A stretch of DNA of 64,000 nucleotides from Hydrogenophaga sp. (GTDB taxonomy: Bacteria > Pseudomonadota > Gammaproteobacteria > Burkholderiales > Burkholderiaceae_C): the NCBI RefSeq assembly GCF_019264445.1, contig NZ_JAHVAB010000044.1, positions 1 through 64,000 on the forward strand. Reading direction: 5' to 3'. Position numbers and translations under genes: made by a program. Within the stretch, counting starts at the first letter, position 1; each line of letters opens with the position of its first letter. This document shows positions 1 to 9,550 of the stretch, in pieces. The notes beneath the pieces are model-generated. The model did not search any database, was not told where the DNA came from, and saw nothing but the letters and a program-made list of their open reading frames with translations.

Positions 1-1491
1 GGTGAGCTGGCCGACCACCAGCGCCACGACCAGCATGACGCCGAAGGTGATGAGGTACTCCACATCGCTCACGGCAAAGTTGAAGCGGGGCGAGACAAAG
101 AAAAAGTCGAACAGCGCCACGCCGAGAAACGCGGCCAGCACCGCCGGCCCGCGCCCCAGCACCAGGGCCACACCCACCACCGTGAGCAGGAACAGCATGA
201 CGATGTTGCTGAGCTCGATGACGTTGACCAGCGGCGTGGCCAGCAGGGCCGTGAGGCCGCACGCGGCCACCGCCCAGGCGTAGCCGCTCCAGCGCGTCTC
301 GGCGCCTGGCGACTGCGCGTAGTCGCCATCGGGGGGCGCAGCAGGGGTGAGCGGCTGTCCCACCTGCACCAGGTCCAGGTCGTGGGCGCGCTGGGCAATG
401 CGCTCGGCCAGGCTGCGCGGCCAGGGCCAGCGGCGGGTGCGCCGCCCCAGCACCAGGCGCGAGAGGTTGTGTTCGCGCGCGTGGCGCACGAGCGCTGCGG
501 CGGCGTCGGGGGCGGACAGCGTGGCGGTGGTGGCGCCCAGCGATTCGGCCAGCCGCAGGGCGCGCTGGGCGGCCTCGCCCATGGGGCGGCCCGGCATCTC
601 CACATGCACGGCATGCCAGGGCACATCGAGCTGCGTGGCCATGCGCGCGGTGCTGCGCACCACCTTTTCGGCCGTGGCGCTCGTGCCCACAGCGGCCAGC
701 AGCGCTTCGCGGTTGGGCCACACGGGTTTGTCGGCACCGCCGCGCCGGTAGGCGCGCATCTCGTCGTCCACGCGGTCGGCGGTGCGGCGAAGGGCCAGCT
801 CGCGCAGCGCGAGCAGGTTGCCTTTGCGAAAGAAGTTGGCCGCGGCGCGCTCGGCGCGCTGGTCGTCGCCTTGTGGCAGGTACACCTTGCCCGCCTTCAG
901 GCGTTGCAACAGCTCGTCGGGCGGCAGGTCGACCACGACCACCTCGTCGGCATCGTCAAAGAAACGGTCGGGCACGGTTTCCCACACGCGGATGCCCGTG
1001 ATGCCGCTGACGATGTCGTTCAGGCTCTCCAGGTGCTGCACGTTCATGGTGGACCACACGTCCACACCGGCGGCCAGCAGCTCTTCGGCGTCCTGCCAGC
1101 GCTTGGGGTGGCGCGAGCCCGCCAGGTTGCTGTGGGCCAGCTCGTCGAGCAGCACCAGCGCGTGCCCGTGCTGCTGGCCAAAGGCGAGTGCCGCATCGAG
1201 ATCGAAGGCCTGCAGCTGGTGGCCCTTGTAGGGCACCGCCTTCAGGGGCAGGCGGGGCAGGCCGCGCGCGAGCGCCTCGGTGTCAGGTCGGCCGTGGGTT
1301 TCCACCACCCCGATGGTGACCGGCGTGCCCTGAGCCAGGGCCGCATGGGCCGCCGAGAGCATGGCGTAGGTCTTGCCCACGCCGGCCGAGGCGCCAAAGA
1401 AGATCTTCAGGCTGCCACGGCGCGCCTGGGCGGCCTCCTGCTGCAGCTGCGCGAGCAGGGCGTCGGGGTCGGGGCGTTCGGGTTCTGACAT
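1..1491 (-). CDS. kdpD: KdpD sensor histidine kinase, N-terminal part (runs off left edge)
   Basis: Sensor kinase of the KdpD/KdpE system that induces the Kdp potassium transporter when K+ is limiting; inner membrane. The visible 497 codons are open to the window edge. They contain the KdpD input domain with a Walker A (GASAGVGKT, residues 33-41), then a universal-stress-protein-like domain (about 250-370), and the first membrane helices of the DUF4118 sensor region. The histidine kinase core lies beyond the edge. It starts with ATG 15 bp after kdpC, consistent with a kdpFABCD(E) operon; kdpE is not in the window but is expected just to the left. Confidence 0.95.
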   Translation of the reverse strand, partial: MSEPERPDPDALLAQLQQEAAQARRGSLKIFFGASAGVGKTYAMLSAAHAALAQGTPVTIGVVETHGRPDTEALARGLPRLPLKAVPYKGHQLQAFDLDAALAFGQQHGHALVLLDELAHSNLAGSRHPKRWQDAEELLAAGVDVWSTMNVQHLESLNDIVSGITGIRVWETVPDRFFDDADEVVVVDLPPDELLQRLKAGKVYLPQGDDQRAERAAANFFRKGNLLALRELALRRTADRVDDEMRAYRRGGADKPVWPNREALLAAVGTSATAEKVVRSTARMATQLDVPWHAVHVEMPGRPMGEAAQRALRLAESLGATTATLSAPDAAAALVRHAREHNLSRLVLGRRTRRWPWPRSLAERIAQRAHDLDLVQVGQPLTPAAPPDGDYAQSPGAETRWSGYAWAVAACGLTALLATPLVNVIELSNIVMLFLLTVVGVALVLGRGPAVLAAFLGVALFDFFFVSPRFNFAVSDVEYLITFGVMLVVALVVGQLT

Positions 1492-1506
1492 GCGGCGCCT
1501 GCATTG

Positions 1507-2130
1507 TCACCCGCCCTGCGCGGGCGTGGGTGGCGTGGCGTCGAGCGCGAGGTTGAGCGCCAGCACGTTCACACGCGGCTCGCCCAGAAAGCCCAGCCAC
1601 ACGCCTTCGCTGTGCTGTGCCACCAGCGCGCTCACGGCGTCTGCCGGCAGGCCGCGCGCGCGGGCCACGCGGGCCACCTGGTATTGCGCGGCGGCCAGGC
1701 TGATGTGCGGGTCCAGGCCGCTGGCGGACGCCGTGACGAGGTCCACCGGCACCGGCGCCGTGTTGCCGGGGTCTGCTGCGCGCAGCGCCGCGATGCGCGC
1801 CTGCACCGCCTCGGCCAGCGCCGGGCTGGTGGGCCCGAGGTTGGAGCCGCCCGATGCCGCTGCGTTGTAGGGCGTCGGGCTGGTGGCCGACGGGCGGCCC
1901 CAGAAGTGGCCGGGCTGTGTGAACGCCTGCCCGATCAGCGCAGAGCCAACGACCTGGCCGTTGCGTTCGATCAAGCTGCCGTTGGCCTGCCGGGGAAACG
2001 CCACCTGGGCCGCGCCCGTGACGAGCCACGGATAGAGCAGGCCCGTGACGACACTGAGCAGCACAAACAGCACGAGGGCCGGGCGCAGCACCGGGAAGGT
2101 GCCCGACGGGGAAGAGGGGGTCTTGTTCAT
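1507..2130 (-). CDS. kdpC: K+-transporting ATPase subunit KdpC
   Basis: Small accessory subunit of the high-affinity Kdp K+ pump, thought to help assembly and ATP binding by KdpB. The 207-residue product has one N-terminal membrane helix (about residues 14-34) and a periplasmic domain with the family block [11 protein letters not shown], the FWGRPS motif and a C-terminal [10 protein letters not shown] segment, close to the usual length of about 190. It lies 16 bp after kdpB and 15 bp before kdpD on the same strand, so it is cotranscribed with them. Confidence 0.96.
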   Translation of the reverse strand: MNKTPSSPSGTFPVLRPALVLFVLLSVVTGLLYPWLVTGAAQVAFPRQANGSLIERNGQVVGSALIGQAFTQPGHFWGRPSATSPTPYNAAASGGSNLGPTSPALAEAVQARIAALRAADPGNTAPVPVDLVTASASGLDPHISLAAAQYQVARVARARGLPADAVSALVAQHSEGVWLGFLGEPRVNVLALNLALDATPPTPAQGG

Positions 2131-2146
2131 GGGAACTCCTTGAAGG

Positions 2147-4249
2147 TCAGGCCAGGCCAGCGGCCGAGATCAGCACGTCGATCAACTTGATGCCGATGAA
2201 AGGCGCCACGATGCCGCCCAGGCCGTAGAGGGCCAGGTTGCGGCGCAGCAGCACGGCGGCACCCACCGCGCGGTAGCGCACGCCCTTGAGCGCCAGCGGA
2301 ATGAGGAAGACGATGATCAGCGCGTTGAAGATCACCGCCGAGAGGATGGCGGAGTCGGGGCTGGCCAGCCGCATCACGTTGAGCGCGCCGAGCTGCGGGT
2401 AGGTGCTCACAAAGGCCGCGGGCAGCACCGCGAAGTACTTCGCGATGTCGTTGGCAATGCTGAAGGTGGTGAGCGCGCCGCGCGTCATCAGCATCTGCTT
2501 GCCGGTCTCCACGATCTCGATCAGCTTGGTCGGGTTGCTGTCGAGGTCGACCATGTTGCCGGCCTCCTTGGCCGCCTGTGTGCCGGTGTTCATGGCCACG
2601 GCCACGTCGGCCTGTGCGAGCGCGGGGGCGTCGTTGGTGCCGTCACCGGTCATGGCCACCAGCTGGCCGCGCGCCTGGTGGTCGCGGATGAGCTGCAGCT
2701 TGGCCTCGGGCGTGGCTTCGGCCAGGAAGTCGTCCACGCCAGCCTCAGCCGCAATGGCGGCGGCCGTCAGGCGGTTGTCGCCGGTCACCATCACGGTCTT
2801 GATGCCCATGCGGCGCAGCTCGGCAAAGCGTTCCTTCATGCCGCCCTTGACCACGTCCTTGAGCTCCACCACGCCGAGCACGCGGTCGCGGTCGCTCACC
2901 ACCAGCGGTGTGCTGCCGCGGCGGGAGACCTCTTCCACGCTCGCCTGCACGGCGGCGGGAAATGTACCGCCGAGCGCGTCGACATGGCGGCGGATGGCAT
3001 CGGCCGCGCCCTTGCGCAGCGTGCGGCCCTGTGGCAGGTCGACACCGCTCATGCGCGTCTGCGCCGTGAAGTGCACGAACTGCACGCCGCCGGGCGCACC
3101 GTCCGCCGCACCCGCCGCTGTGCCCAGCGCGGCCAGGTCGCGCTCGCGCAGCTGGAACTTCTGCTTGGCCAGCACCACGATGCTGCGGCCCTCGGGCGTT
3201 TCGTCGGCCAGCGAGGCGAGCTGCGCGGCATCGGCCAGCTCGGCCGCCTTCACGCCGGGCGCGGGCAGAAACGCACTGGCCTGGCGGTTGCCCAGCGTGA
3301 TGGTGCCGGTCTTGTCGAGCAGCAACACGTCCACGTCGCCCGCGGCCTCCACCGCGCGGCCTGATGTGGCGATCACGTTGGCCTGCATGAGCCGGCTCAT
3401 GCCGGCCACGCCAATGGCGCTGAGCAGGCCGGCAATGGTGGTGGGAATAAGGCACACCAGCAGGGCCACCAGCACCACCAGGCTCACCGGCTCGCCCGCG
3501 CCGCTGGCCTGCACGCTGAACACCGAGAACGGCAGCAAGGTGACCACCACCCCGAGGAACACGATGGTGAGCGCCACCAGCAGGATGGTGAGCGCGATCT
3601 CGTTGGGCGTGCGCTGGCGCCGGGCGTTTTCCACCATGGCGATCATGCGGTCCACGAAGGTTTCGCCCGGGTTCACCACGACGCGCACCACGACCCAGTC
3701 GGAAAGCACGCGCGTGCCACCCGTGACGGCGCTGAAGTCACCGCCCGACTCGCGGATGACCGGGGCCGACTCACCGGTGATGGCGCTCTCGTCCACCGAG
3801 GCCACGCCGTCGATCACCTCGCCGTCGGCGGGCACGGTGTCGCCGGCCTCGACCAGCACCACATCGCCCTTGCGCAGCGCATCGGCCTCCAGCGGCAACC
3901 ACTTCATGGCCGTGCGCGGCACCGCGCGTTCGTAGGTGCCATCGAGCTTCTTGGCCCAGGTCTGGCGCTTGAGGCCGCGCAGCGAAGCGGCCTGCGCCTT
4001 GCTGCGGCCTTCGGCCAGGGCCTCGGCGAAGTTGGCAAACAGCACGGTGAACCACAGCCACAGGGCCACGGCAACGGTGAAGGCATCGGGCCGCTGCCAG
4101 GCGAGCACGGTGGTGAAGGCGCTGCCCAGGTAGACGACACACATCACCGGGTTGCGCCATTGCATGCGCGGGTCGAGCTTGCGCAGCGTGTCGACCAGGG
4201 CAGGGCGCACCAGCGCCGGGTCAAAGAGGTTCAGGGTTGTGCGGGTCAT
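2147..4249 (-). CDS. kdpB: K+-transporting ATPase ATP-binding subunit KdpB
   Basis: P-type ATPase catalytic subunit of KdpFABC; it hydrolyses ATP to drive K+ import through KdpA. The 700-residue protein has the actuator motif TGES (158-161), the phosphorylation motif DKTGT (312-316, Asp312 phosphorylated), and the hinge motif [10 protein letters not shown], with membrane helices at both ends. Length is normal for the family (about 680-700). It lies 9 bp after kdpA. No key residue is missing. Confidence 0.98.
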   Translation of the reverse strand: MTRTTLNLFDPALVRPALVDTLRKLDPRMQWRNPVMCVVYLGSAFTTVLAWQRPDAFTVAVALWLWFTVLFANFAEALAEGRSKAQAASLRGLKRQTWAKKLDGTYERAVPRTAMKWLPLEADALRKGDVVLVEAGDTVPADGEVIDGVASVDESAITGESAPVIRESGGDFSAVTGGTRVLSDWVVVRVVVNPGETFVDRMIAMVENARRQRTPNEIALTILLVALTIVFLGVVVTLLPFSVFSVQASGAGEPVSLVVLVALLVCLIPTTIAGLLSAIGVAGMSRLMQANVIATSGRAVEAAGDVDVLLLDKTGTITLGNRQASAFLPAPGVKAAELADAAQLASLADETPEGRSIVVLAKQKFQLRERDLAALGTAAGAADGAPGGVQFVHFTAQTRMSGVDLPQGRTLRKGAADAIRRHVDALGGTFPAAVQASVEEVSRRGSTPLVVSDRDRVLGVVELKDVVKGGMKERFAELRRMGIKTVMVTGDNRLTAAAIAAEAGVDDFLAEATPEAKLQLIRDHQARGQLVAMTGDGTNDAPALAQADVAVAMNTGTQAAKEAGNMVDLDSNPTKLIEIVETGKQMLMTRGALTTFSIANDIAKYFAVLPAAFVSTYPQLGALNVMRLASPDSAILSAVIFNALIIVFLIPLALKGVRYRAVGAAVLLRRNLALYGLGGIVAPFIGIKLIDVLISAAGLA

Positions 4250-4258
4250 GGTGGTCTT

Positions 4259-5980
4259 TCAGCGTGCCCACAGCATCAGGTGCTCGGCCACCGGGCCCAG
4301 CGCCAGCGCAGGCACATAGTTCAACAGGCCCACGAGCAGCACCGTGCCGATCAGCAGGGCGACGAACAGGGGGCCGTGGGTGGGCAGGGTGCCGTCGGTG
4401 GGCGCGGCGCGCTGCTTGGCCGCCAGCGAGCCGGCCATGGCCAGCACCGGCACGATCACGCCAAAGCGCCCGAACACCATGGCCAGGCCCAGCAGCACGT
4501 TGTAGAAAGGCGTGTTGGCCGACAGCCCGGCGAAGGCGCTGCCGTTGTTGTTGGCGGCCGAGGTGAGCGCGTACAGCACCTCGCTGAAGCCGTGCGCGCC
4601 GGGGTCCTGAATGCCCAGGCGGCCCGCCTCGGCCATCACCGCCACGGCCGTGCCCGAGAGCACCAGCAGCGGCGTGACGAGGATGGCGATGGCCACCATC
4701 TTCATTTCGTGCGCCTCGATCTTCTTGCCCAGGTAGGCCGGTGTGCGACCGATCATCAGGCCCGCAATGAACACGGCCATCATGGCGAACACCAGCATGC
4801 CGTAGAGGCCGGTGCCCACGCCGCCAAACACCACCTCCCCGAGCTGCATCAGAACGAGGGGCACCATGCCGCCCAGCGGGGTGAAGCTGTCGTGCATGGC
4901 GTTCACCGCACCGCAGCTGGCGGCGGTGGTGATCACGGCAAACAGGCTCGACGCGTCGATGCCGAAGCGCACTTCCTTGCCTTCCATGTTGCCGCCGGCC
5001 TGCAGCGCGCTGACCGTCTGGTCGGCACCGAGGGCGGCCAGTGCCGGGTTGCCCTGTTGCTCGAAGGTGGTGGCCGCCACCACGGCGGCGACAAACAGCA
5101 CCCCCATGGCCGCGAGCACGGCCCAGCCCTGGCGTCGGTCGCCCACCATGCGGCCAAACACGTGGCACAGCGCGGCGGGAATGAGGAAGATCGCCAGCAT
5201 CTGCACGAAGTTGGCCAGCGCGGTGGGGTTCTCGAAGGGGTGCGCGGAATTGGCGTTGAAAAAGCCGCCGCCGTTGGTGCCCAGCATCTTGATGGCCAGC
5301 TGCGAGGCCACCGGCCCCATGGCCAGGGTTTGCGTGGCCACGCCATCTGCGGCAGCTTCCAGCGTGTGCACGGTGGCGTAGGGCGCGACGTTCTGGATCA
5401 CGCCCTGACCTGCGAAGAAGAGCGCGAGCACCAGCGACAGGGGCAGCAGCACCCACAGCGTCACACGGGTGAGGTCGACCCACACGTTGCCGATCGACTG
5501 CGCCGAATGCCGCGAGAAGCCGCGCACCAGCGCGATCACCACCACGATGCCGGTGGCGGCCGACAGAAAGTTCTGCACCGTGAGCCCCAGCATCTGCACC
5601 AGGTAGCCCATGGTGGATTCGCCGCCATAGCCCTGCCAGTTGGTGTTGGTCATGAAGCTGATGGCGGTGTTGAAGGCCGAGTCGGGCGTGACCGCTGCGA
5701 AGCCCTGGGGGTTCAGCGGCAGTGCGTGCTGCAGCCGCTGCAGCGCATACACCGCCAGCACGCCCAGGGCGTTGAACACCAGCAAGCCCAGCAGGTAGCG
5801 CAGCCAGCCGGACTCCTGCGCAGGGTCCACGCCCGCCAGGCGCCACAGCGGTGCCTCCAGCCGCTGCCCGAGGCCGAATCGGCCGGCCATCACCGCCTCG
5901 ATGGCGCGCGCCAGTGGCCACGCGAGCGCCAGCAGCAGCGCCAGAAACGCCGCCAGCTGCAGCCAGGCGCCGCCGCTCAC
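4259..5980 (-). CDS. kdpA: K+-transporting ATPase potassium-binding subunit KdpA
   Basis: Channel-like inner-membrane subunit that binds and translocates K+, from the superfamily of K+ transporters with four selectivity-filter repeats. Filter-like segments such as [29 protein letters not shown] and NNNGSAFAG are visible. I place the start at GTG 5980 (VSGGAWLQL...), giving 573 residues, near the family norm of about 560-590. This start overlaps the kdpF stop by 4 bp (GTGA), a typical coupled start; the longer open frame upstream is not Kdp-like. Confidence 0.95.
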   Translation of the reverse strand: MSGGAWLQLAAFLALLLALAWPLARAIEAVMAGRFGLGQRLEAPLWRLAGVDPAQESGWLRYLLGLLVFNALGVLAVYALQRLQHALPLNPQGFAAVTPDSAFNTAISFMTNTNWQGYGGESTMGYLVQMLGLTVQNFLSAATGIVVVIALVRGFSRHSAQSIGNVWVDLTRVTLWVLLPLSLVLALFFAGQGVIQNVAPYATVHTLEAAADGVATQTLAMGPVASQLAIKMLGTNGGGFFNANSAHPFENPTALANFVQMLAIFLIPAALCHVFGRMVGDRRQGWAVLAAMGVLFVAAVVAATTFEQQGNPALAALGADQTVSALQAGGNMEGKEVRFGIDASSLFAVITTAASCGAVNAMHDSFTPLGGMVPLVLMQLGEVVFGGVGTGLYGMLVFAMMAVFIAGLMIGRTPAYLGKKIEAHEMKMVAIAILVTPLLVLSGTAVAVMAEAGRLGIQDPGAHGFSEVLYALTSAANNNGSAFAGLSANTPFYNVLLGLAMVFGRFGVIVPVLAMAGSLAAKQRAAPTDGTLPTHGPLFVALLIGTVLLVGLLNYVPALALGPVAEHLMLWAR

Positions 5981-6081
5981 GAGCGCCTCCCGACGGTGGG
6001 TTGCAGGCGCTGGCACCAGCAGGCCAGGCCCCAGATGGCCAGGCCGCACGCAGCGGCCAGACCGAGGTAGATGAAGTCCAT
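5977..6081 (-). CDS. kdpF: KdpF, tiny membrane subunit of the Kdp K+ pump
   Basis: A 34-residue single-helix protein (begins [19 protein letters not shown]) directly upstream of kdpA, matching the position and design of KdpF, a lipid-like stabiliser of the KdpABC complex in E. coli. Hydrophobic residues span roughly 4-21, followed by a basic tail ending GRRS. Its TGA overlaps the kdpA GTG, so kdpA translation is probably coupled to it. It is the first gene of the operon. Identity rests on position, size and topology, since KdpF sequences are poorly conserved. Confidence 0.85.
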   Translation of the reverse strand: MDFIYLGLAAACGLAIWGLACWCQRLQPTVGRRS

Positions 6082-6094
6082 GGGGTTCTCCGTT

Positions 6095-6175
6095 CAAGAC
6101 AGTGAACCGATGCTAGGAACGGCGGTGTCAAGACGTGCGCAAGACCCGGGGGGCGGGCATCAAGAAAGCATCAAG
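6095..6175 (-). promoter_or_regulatory. kdp promoter region with helically phased repeats (candidate KdpE site)
   Basis: On the + strand the octamer GCATCAAG occurs twice (6157-6164 and 6168-6175) with an 11-bp repeat, and CAAGAC occurs at 6129 and 6140 (also 11 bp apart) and again at 6095. Read on the kdp strand, a TTGACA -35-like hexamer falls at 6131-6126. OmpR-family regulators such as KdpE bind tandem half-sites about one helical turn apart, so this is a plausible KdpE operator. Sequence pattern only; no clear -10 seen. Confidence 0.5.
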
Positions 6176-6272
6176 GCGGCCGGGCGGCCCGTCATGTTTA
6201 TGGCCTATGCTTGTGCGGCGCGGCCCACTGCACACGCCGGTGGGCCTTCTTCAACGAAACCAGGAGAGAACC

Positions 6273-6677
6273 ATGGGATTTTTCAGCAACATCCTCGAAA
6301 AGCTCGGCATGTCATCGGCCGCAGCCGCACCGGTGATCACCCCGCCCGCCGTGCCCACCGCCGCTGCCCCAGCAGCGCCTGCGCCAGCTGCCGCGCCTGC
6401 CGTGGCCTCCATCACCATGGTGGACGTGATGGCCCTCATGGAGAAGAAAGCCGCGGCCAACCCGCAGAAGCTCAACTGGAAAACGTCCATCGTCGACCTG
6501 CTCAAGCTGCTCGAGCTCGACAGCAGCCTGGCCGCACGCAAGGAACTCGCCAAGGAGCTCTACTGCCCCGACGAGCTGATGGCCGACTCGGCCCAGATGA
6601 ACATGTGGCTGCACAAGAACGTGCTGGCCCACATTGCGGCCAACGGGGGCAACGTGCCCAAGGAACTGTTCAGCTGA
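6273..6677 (+). CDS. DUF3597 domain-containing protein
   Basis: A 134-residue protein of the DUF3597 family; molecular function unknown. It starts at ATG 6273, with an AGGAGAG ribosome binding site 5-6 bp upstream. An N-terminal MGFFSNILEKLG segment is followed by an Ala/Pro-rich linker (about 17-48) and the conserved globular domain (about 50-134) with LNWKTSIVDLLKLL, SSLAARKELAKEL, MNMWLHKNV and NGGNVPKEL. Family members are small soluble proteins, sometimes fused to LysM domains elsewhere. It stands alone between the kdp and mod operons and converges on the next small gene. Confidence 0.88.
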   Translation: MGFFSNILEKLGMSSAAAAPVITPPAVPTAAAPAAPAPAAAPAVASITMVDVMALMEKKAAANPQKLNWKTSIVDLLKLLELDSSLAARKELAKELYCPDELMADSAQMNMWLHKNVLAHIAANGGNVPKELFS

Positions 6678-6689
6678 ATCGGTGTTGAC

Positions 6690-6917
6690 TCAACCGGCCA
6701 GGTTCCTGAACAGGTACCTGGCCAGCGCGGCCCAGAAGTCGCCGCCGGCGTGCTGTTGCCACAGCAGCGAGATGTCGGCAAAGGCCTTGTGAAAGACCAT
6801 CGACAGCAGCCCCACCAGACCGAGGATGCCCACCACCTGCAGGGCGGTCTTGAAGCGGGCGTCGGGGTCTTGGGGCATGGGGGGGATTGTGGGGGCGCTT
6901 ACCGCAAAGTCGGGCAT
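6690..6917 (-). CDS. Small hypothetical single-helix membrane protein
   Basis: Unrecognised 75-residue reading frame that begins 5 nt after the modC stop codon and may be the last gene of the modABC unit by translational coupling. One hydrophobic segment (VVGILGLVGLLSMVF) is followed by an amphipathic C-terminal part. A second ATG at 6878 would give 62 residues. No convincing ribosome binding site is visible at either start, so expression depends on coupling or the frame is not real. No link to molybdate transport can be shown from sequence. Confidence 0.45.
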   Translation of the reverse strand: MPDFAVSAPTIPPMPQDPDARFKTALQVVGILGLVGLLSMVFHKAFADISLLWQQHAGGDFWAALARYLFRNLAG

Positions 6918-6922
6918 GGTGT

Positions 6923-8026
6923 TTACCGCACCATGGCCACGCCCTTGATCTGCGCGAACACCGGCACGCCCGGCGCCAGCGCCAGCCGGCGCGCCGAGAG
7001 CTGGCTGATGCGCGAGAGCAGGCGCACGCGCTGCTCGCCGTCTCCCAGCTGCAGCCCCACCAGCACCTGACCGGGTGTGTCGTCTGCGATGTCGACCACG
7101 GTGGCCGGCAGGATGTTGAGCACGCTCGTTTGCTCCGGCATCTGCAGCGACAGGCTCACATCGCGCGCCTGAATGCGGATGCGCACCGGCGCTTGTGCAG
7201 GCAGGGGTTGTGTGCGCGCCTGCGGCAGCAGCAGGCGCCCACCGTTGAACTCCAGCACGCTCAGGCTGTCGGCGGGTGAGAAGCCGACAGCCCGCGCGTC
7301 GATCAGCGACGCGGCGGCGTCTCCATGGGCCAGTGGCAGGTCCAGCCGCGTCATGAGCTCCACCACCGGGCCTTGGGCTTGCACGCGGCCAGTGTTCAGC
7401 AGCACCAGGTGCTCGCCCAGGCGCGCCATCTCGTCGGGCGAGTGCGTCACATAGACCACGGGGATGTCCAGCCGTTCGTGCAGCTGTTCGAGCCAGGGCA
7501 GGATCTCGGCCTTGCGCGTGGTGTCGAGCGAAGCGAGCGGCTCGTCCATGAGCAGCACGCGCGGGCTGGTGGCCAGCGCTCGCGCAATGGCCACGCGCTG
7601 GCGTTCGCCGCCCGAGAGCTCGTGGGGCATGCGCTGCAGCAGGTGCTCGATGCCCAGCAACGCCAGCCCGTGGTCCCAGCCGTGGCGGCGTTCGGCGGGC
7701 GGTGTGCGCTGGAAGCCGAACATCAGGTTGCCCTTCACGCTCAGGTGATCGAACAGGCTGGCCTCCTGGAACACGTAGCCCAGCGCCCGGCGGTGCACCG
7801 GGCGCATCACGCGCTGCGCGCTGTCTTGCCACACCTCGTCGCCCACGCGCACCACACCGCTGGCCTGGGGCTCCAGCCCGGCGAGCACCCGCAGGCAGGT
7901 GGTCTTGCCCGAGCCCGACGGGCCAAACAACACGCTCACGCCGCGCGCAGGCAGGTGCAGGTCCACGTCGAGCAGGAAGCCTGGGCGCTGCAGGCGCGCG
8001 CTGAGTTGAATGCCCGTGTGTGTCAT
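6923..8026 (-). CDS. modC: Molybdate ABC transporter ATP-binding protein ModC
   Basis: ATPase that powers molybdate import with ModB. The 367-residue protein has Walker A GPSGSGKTT (35-43), ABC signature LSGGE (137-141), Walker B LLMDEP (158-163), and a C-terminal molybdate-binding TOBE domain (about 295-360), the hallmark that separates ModC from other ABC ATPases. Its ATG overlaps the modB stop (ATGA), giving tight coupling. The open frame extends upstream of this start, but that sequence is the antisense-like shadow of modB. Confidence 0.96.
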   Translation of the reverse strand: MTHTGIQLSARLQRPGFLLDVDLHLPARGVSVLFGPSGSGKTTCLRVLAGLEPQASGVVRVGDEVWQDSAQRVMRPVHRRALGYVFQEASLFDHLSVKGNLMFGFQRTPPAERRHGWDHGLALLGIEHLLQRMPHELSGGERQRVAIARALATSPRVLLMDEPLASLDTTRKAEILPWLEQLHERLDIPVVYVTHSPDEMARLGEHLVLLNTGRVQAQGPVVELMTRLDLPLAHGDAAASLIDARAVGFSPADSLSVLEFNGGRLLLPQARTQPLPAQAPVRIRIQARDVSLSLQMPEQTSVLNILPATVVDIADDTPGQVLVGLQLGDGEQRVRLLSRISQLSARRLALAPGVPVFAQIKGVAMVR

Positions 8027-8706
8027 GCGGCGCTGGCGCGTTGGCGGCGGTTGTAGAGCTGCAGCGTGAGCAGCACGACGAAGGAGAAGCCCAGCATGAC
8101 CGCTGCCAGGCGGTGGGCATCGGCGTATTCGAGCGCCTCCACATGGTCGTAAATCTGTACCGAGATCACACGCGTGACGCCCGGGATGTTGCCGCCCACC
8201 ATGAGCACCACGCCAAACTCGCCCACGGTGTGCGCAAAGCTCATGATCACGCCCGTGACCAGACCCGGCTTGCACAACGGCAGCACCACCCGAAGAAAGG
8301 TGTCCAGCGGCGAGGCGCGCAGGCTGGCTGCGGCTTCCAGCGGGCGCGAGCCCAGGGCCTGCATCGCGTTCTGCACCGGCTGCACCATGAACGGCAGCGA
8401 ATAGAACACCGAGGCGATCACCAGCCCGGGAAAGCTGAAGGTGAGCACGCCCAGGCCCAGCGCCTCGGTCCATTGGCCCACCGGGCCGTTGGGCCCCATG
8501 AGCACGAGCAGATAGAAGCCGAGCACCGATGGCGGCAGCACCAGCGGCATGGACACCAGCGCACCCACGGGGCGCGTCCAGGGCGAGGGGCTGCGCGCCA
8601 GCCACCAGGCCAGCGGCACACCCACCACCAGCAGGATCAGCGTGGTGAGCGTGGCGACTTGCAGCGTGAGGCCAATGGCCTGCAGGTCCGACGGGGTGAG
8701 CGGCAT
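8023..8706 (-). CDS. modB: Molybdate ABC transporter permease ModB
   Basis: Inner-membrane permease of the ModABC importer, 227 residues with five to six predicted helices. The cytoplasmic EAA loop that contacts ModC is visible as EAAASLRASPLDTFLRVVLP. N-terminal GLTLQVATLTTLILLVVGVPLAWWLA and SMPLVLPPSVLGFYLL are typical ModB blocks. It lies 12 bp after modA and overlaps modC by 4 bp. Confidence 0.96.
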   Translation of the reverse strand: MPLTPSDLQAIGLTLQVATLTTLILLVVGVPLAWWLARSPSPWTRPVGALVSMPLVLPPSVLGFYLLVLMGPNGPVGQWTEALGLGVLTFSFPGLVIASVFYSLPFMVQPVQNAMQALGSRPLEAAASLRASPLDTFLRVVLPLCKPGLVTGVIMSFAHTVGEFGVVLMVGGNIPGVTRVISVQIYDHVEALEYADAHRLAAVMLGFSFVVLLTLQLYNRRQRASAA

Positions 8707-8718
8707 CGGCGCAGTGTG

Positions 8719-9474
8719 TCAGATGTCGTAGCCGTAGGAGCGGATCAGATCCTTGATGTTCGGGCTCTGCAGCAGCTTCATGAGCGCCAGGGCCGCTTCG
8801 TTGCGGGCGGCGCGTTTGAGGAGCACGGCGTCTTGCTGGATCGGGGCGTACAGGTTCTGCGGCACCACCCACATCGAGCCGCCTTTGAGCCTGCCGCCTT
8901 CGAGCACTTGCGACATCGCCACGAAGGCGATCTCGGCGTTGCCGGTGTAGGCAAAGTTGTAGGTCTGGCCAATGCTTTCGCCCTGCACCAGCTTGGGCGT
9001 GAGCGCAGCGCTGAGCCCCAGCTTGTCCATCACCTCCACCGAGGCGGCGCCGTAGGGCGCGGTCTTGGGGTTGGCTATGGCGAGCTTGCGAAAGCCATCG
9101 GTCTTGAGCACCGCGCCCTGGGCGTCCACCCTGGTCGTGTCAGCCGACCACAGCACCAGCTTGCCGGTGGCATAGGTGAAGCGGCTGCCGGGTTGCGCCA
9201 GGCCGTCGGTTTCCAGCTGGGCCGGGGTGCGGGTGTCGGCCGAGAGCAGCACGTCAAACGGTGCGCCGTTCTTGATCTGCGCGTACAGCCGTCCCGTGGC
9301 ACCCACCGTGATCTGCAGCGTGTGGCCGGTGGTCTTCTCCAGCACCGCCGCCACCGCCTTGATGGGTTCGGCAAAGTTGGCGGCCACGGCCACCTGGGCC
9401 TCAGCCGCGTGCAGCGTGCCGGCCACGGCGGCCAGGGCCAGCAAGGGCCAACGCATCAGAGAACGTGCGAACAT
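8719..9474 (-). CDS. modA: Molybdate-binding periplasmic protein ModA
   Basis: Periplasmic receptor that captures molybdate (or tungstate) for ModBC. I choose ATG 9474 (MFARSLMRW...) because AAAGGAG lies 7-8 bp upstream; an in-frame ATG at 9492 lacks such a site. This gives 251 residues with a signal peptide cleaved near AAEA-QVAVAANF. Family motifs include VAVAANF, FDVLLSADT and the C-terminal ALMKLLQSPNIKDLIRSYGY. First gene of modABC, transcribed away from modE with the operator between them. Confidence 0.95.
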   Translation of the reverse strand: MFARSLMRWPLLALAAVAGTLHAAEAQVAVAANFAEPIKAVAAVLEKTTGHTLQITVGATGRLYAQIKNGAPFDVLLSADTRTPAQLETDGLAQPGSRFTYATGKLVLWSADTTRVDAQGAVLKTDGFRKLAIANPKTAPYGAASVEVMDKLGLSAALTPKLVQGESIGQTYNFAYTGNAEIAFVAMSQVLEGGRLKGGSMWVVPQNLYAPIQQDAVLLKRAARNEAALALMKLLQSPNIKDLIRSYGYDI

Positions 9475-9499
9475 CGGGGCGCTCCTTTTCATGTGGTTT

Positions 9500-9522
9500 C
9501 GCTATTCCTGTTTGGAATAGCG
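9500..9522. promoter_or_regulatory. Palindromic ModE-type operator between modA and modE
   Basis: A perfect inverted repeat, CGCTATTCC - TGTTT - GGAATAGCG (9-5-9), in the 76-bp divergent region. The outer CGCTAT/ATAGCG half-sites match the ends of the known ModE box, while the inner bases are GC-richer than the enterobacterial consensus. It lies 26 bp upstream of the modA ATG and 28 bp upstream of modE, so molybdate-bound ModE could repress both. Confidence 0.8.
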
Positions 9523-9550
9523 GTGAGTATAGACGGCGCACCTTCACACC

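Noticed and set aside
382..1488. Long plus-strand open frame opposite kdpD
   Set aside because: Same antisense artefact; the minus strand encodes a clear KdpD.
4160..6070. Very long open frame on the plus strand opposite kdpA and kdpB
   Set aside because: High-GC third-codon bias leaves antisense frames open; the product is His/Gln-rich with no family and the kdp proteins are certain on the other strand.
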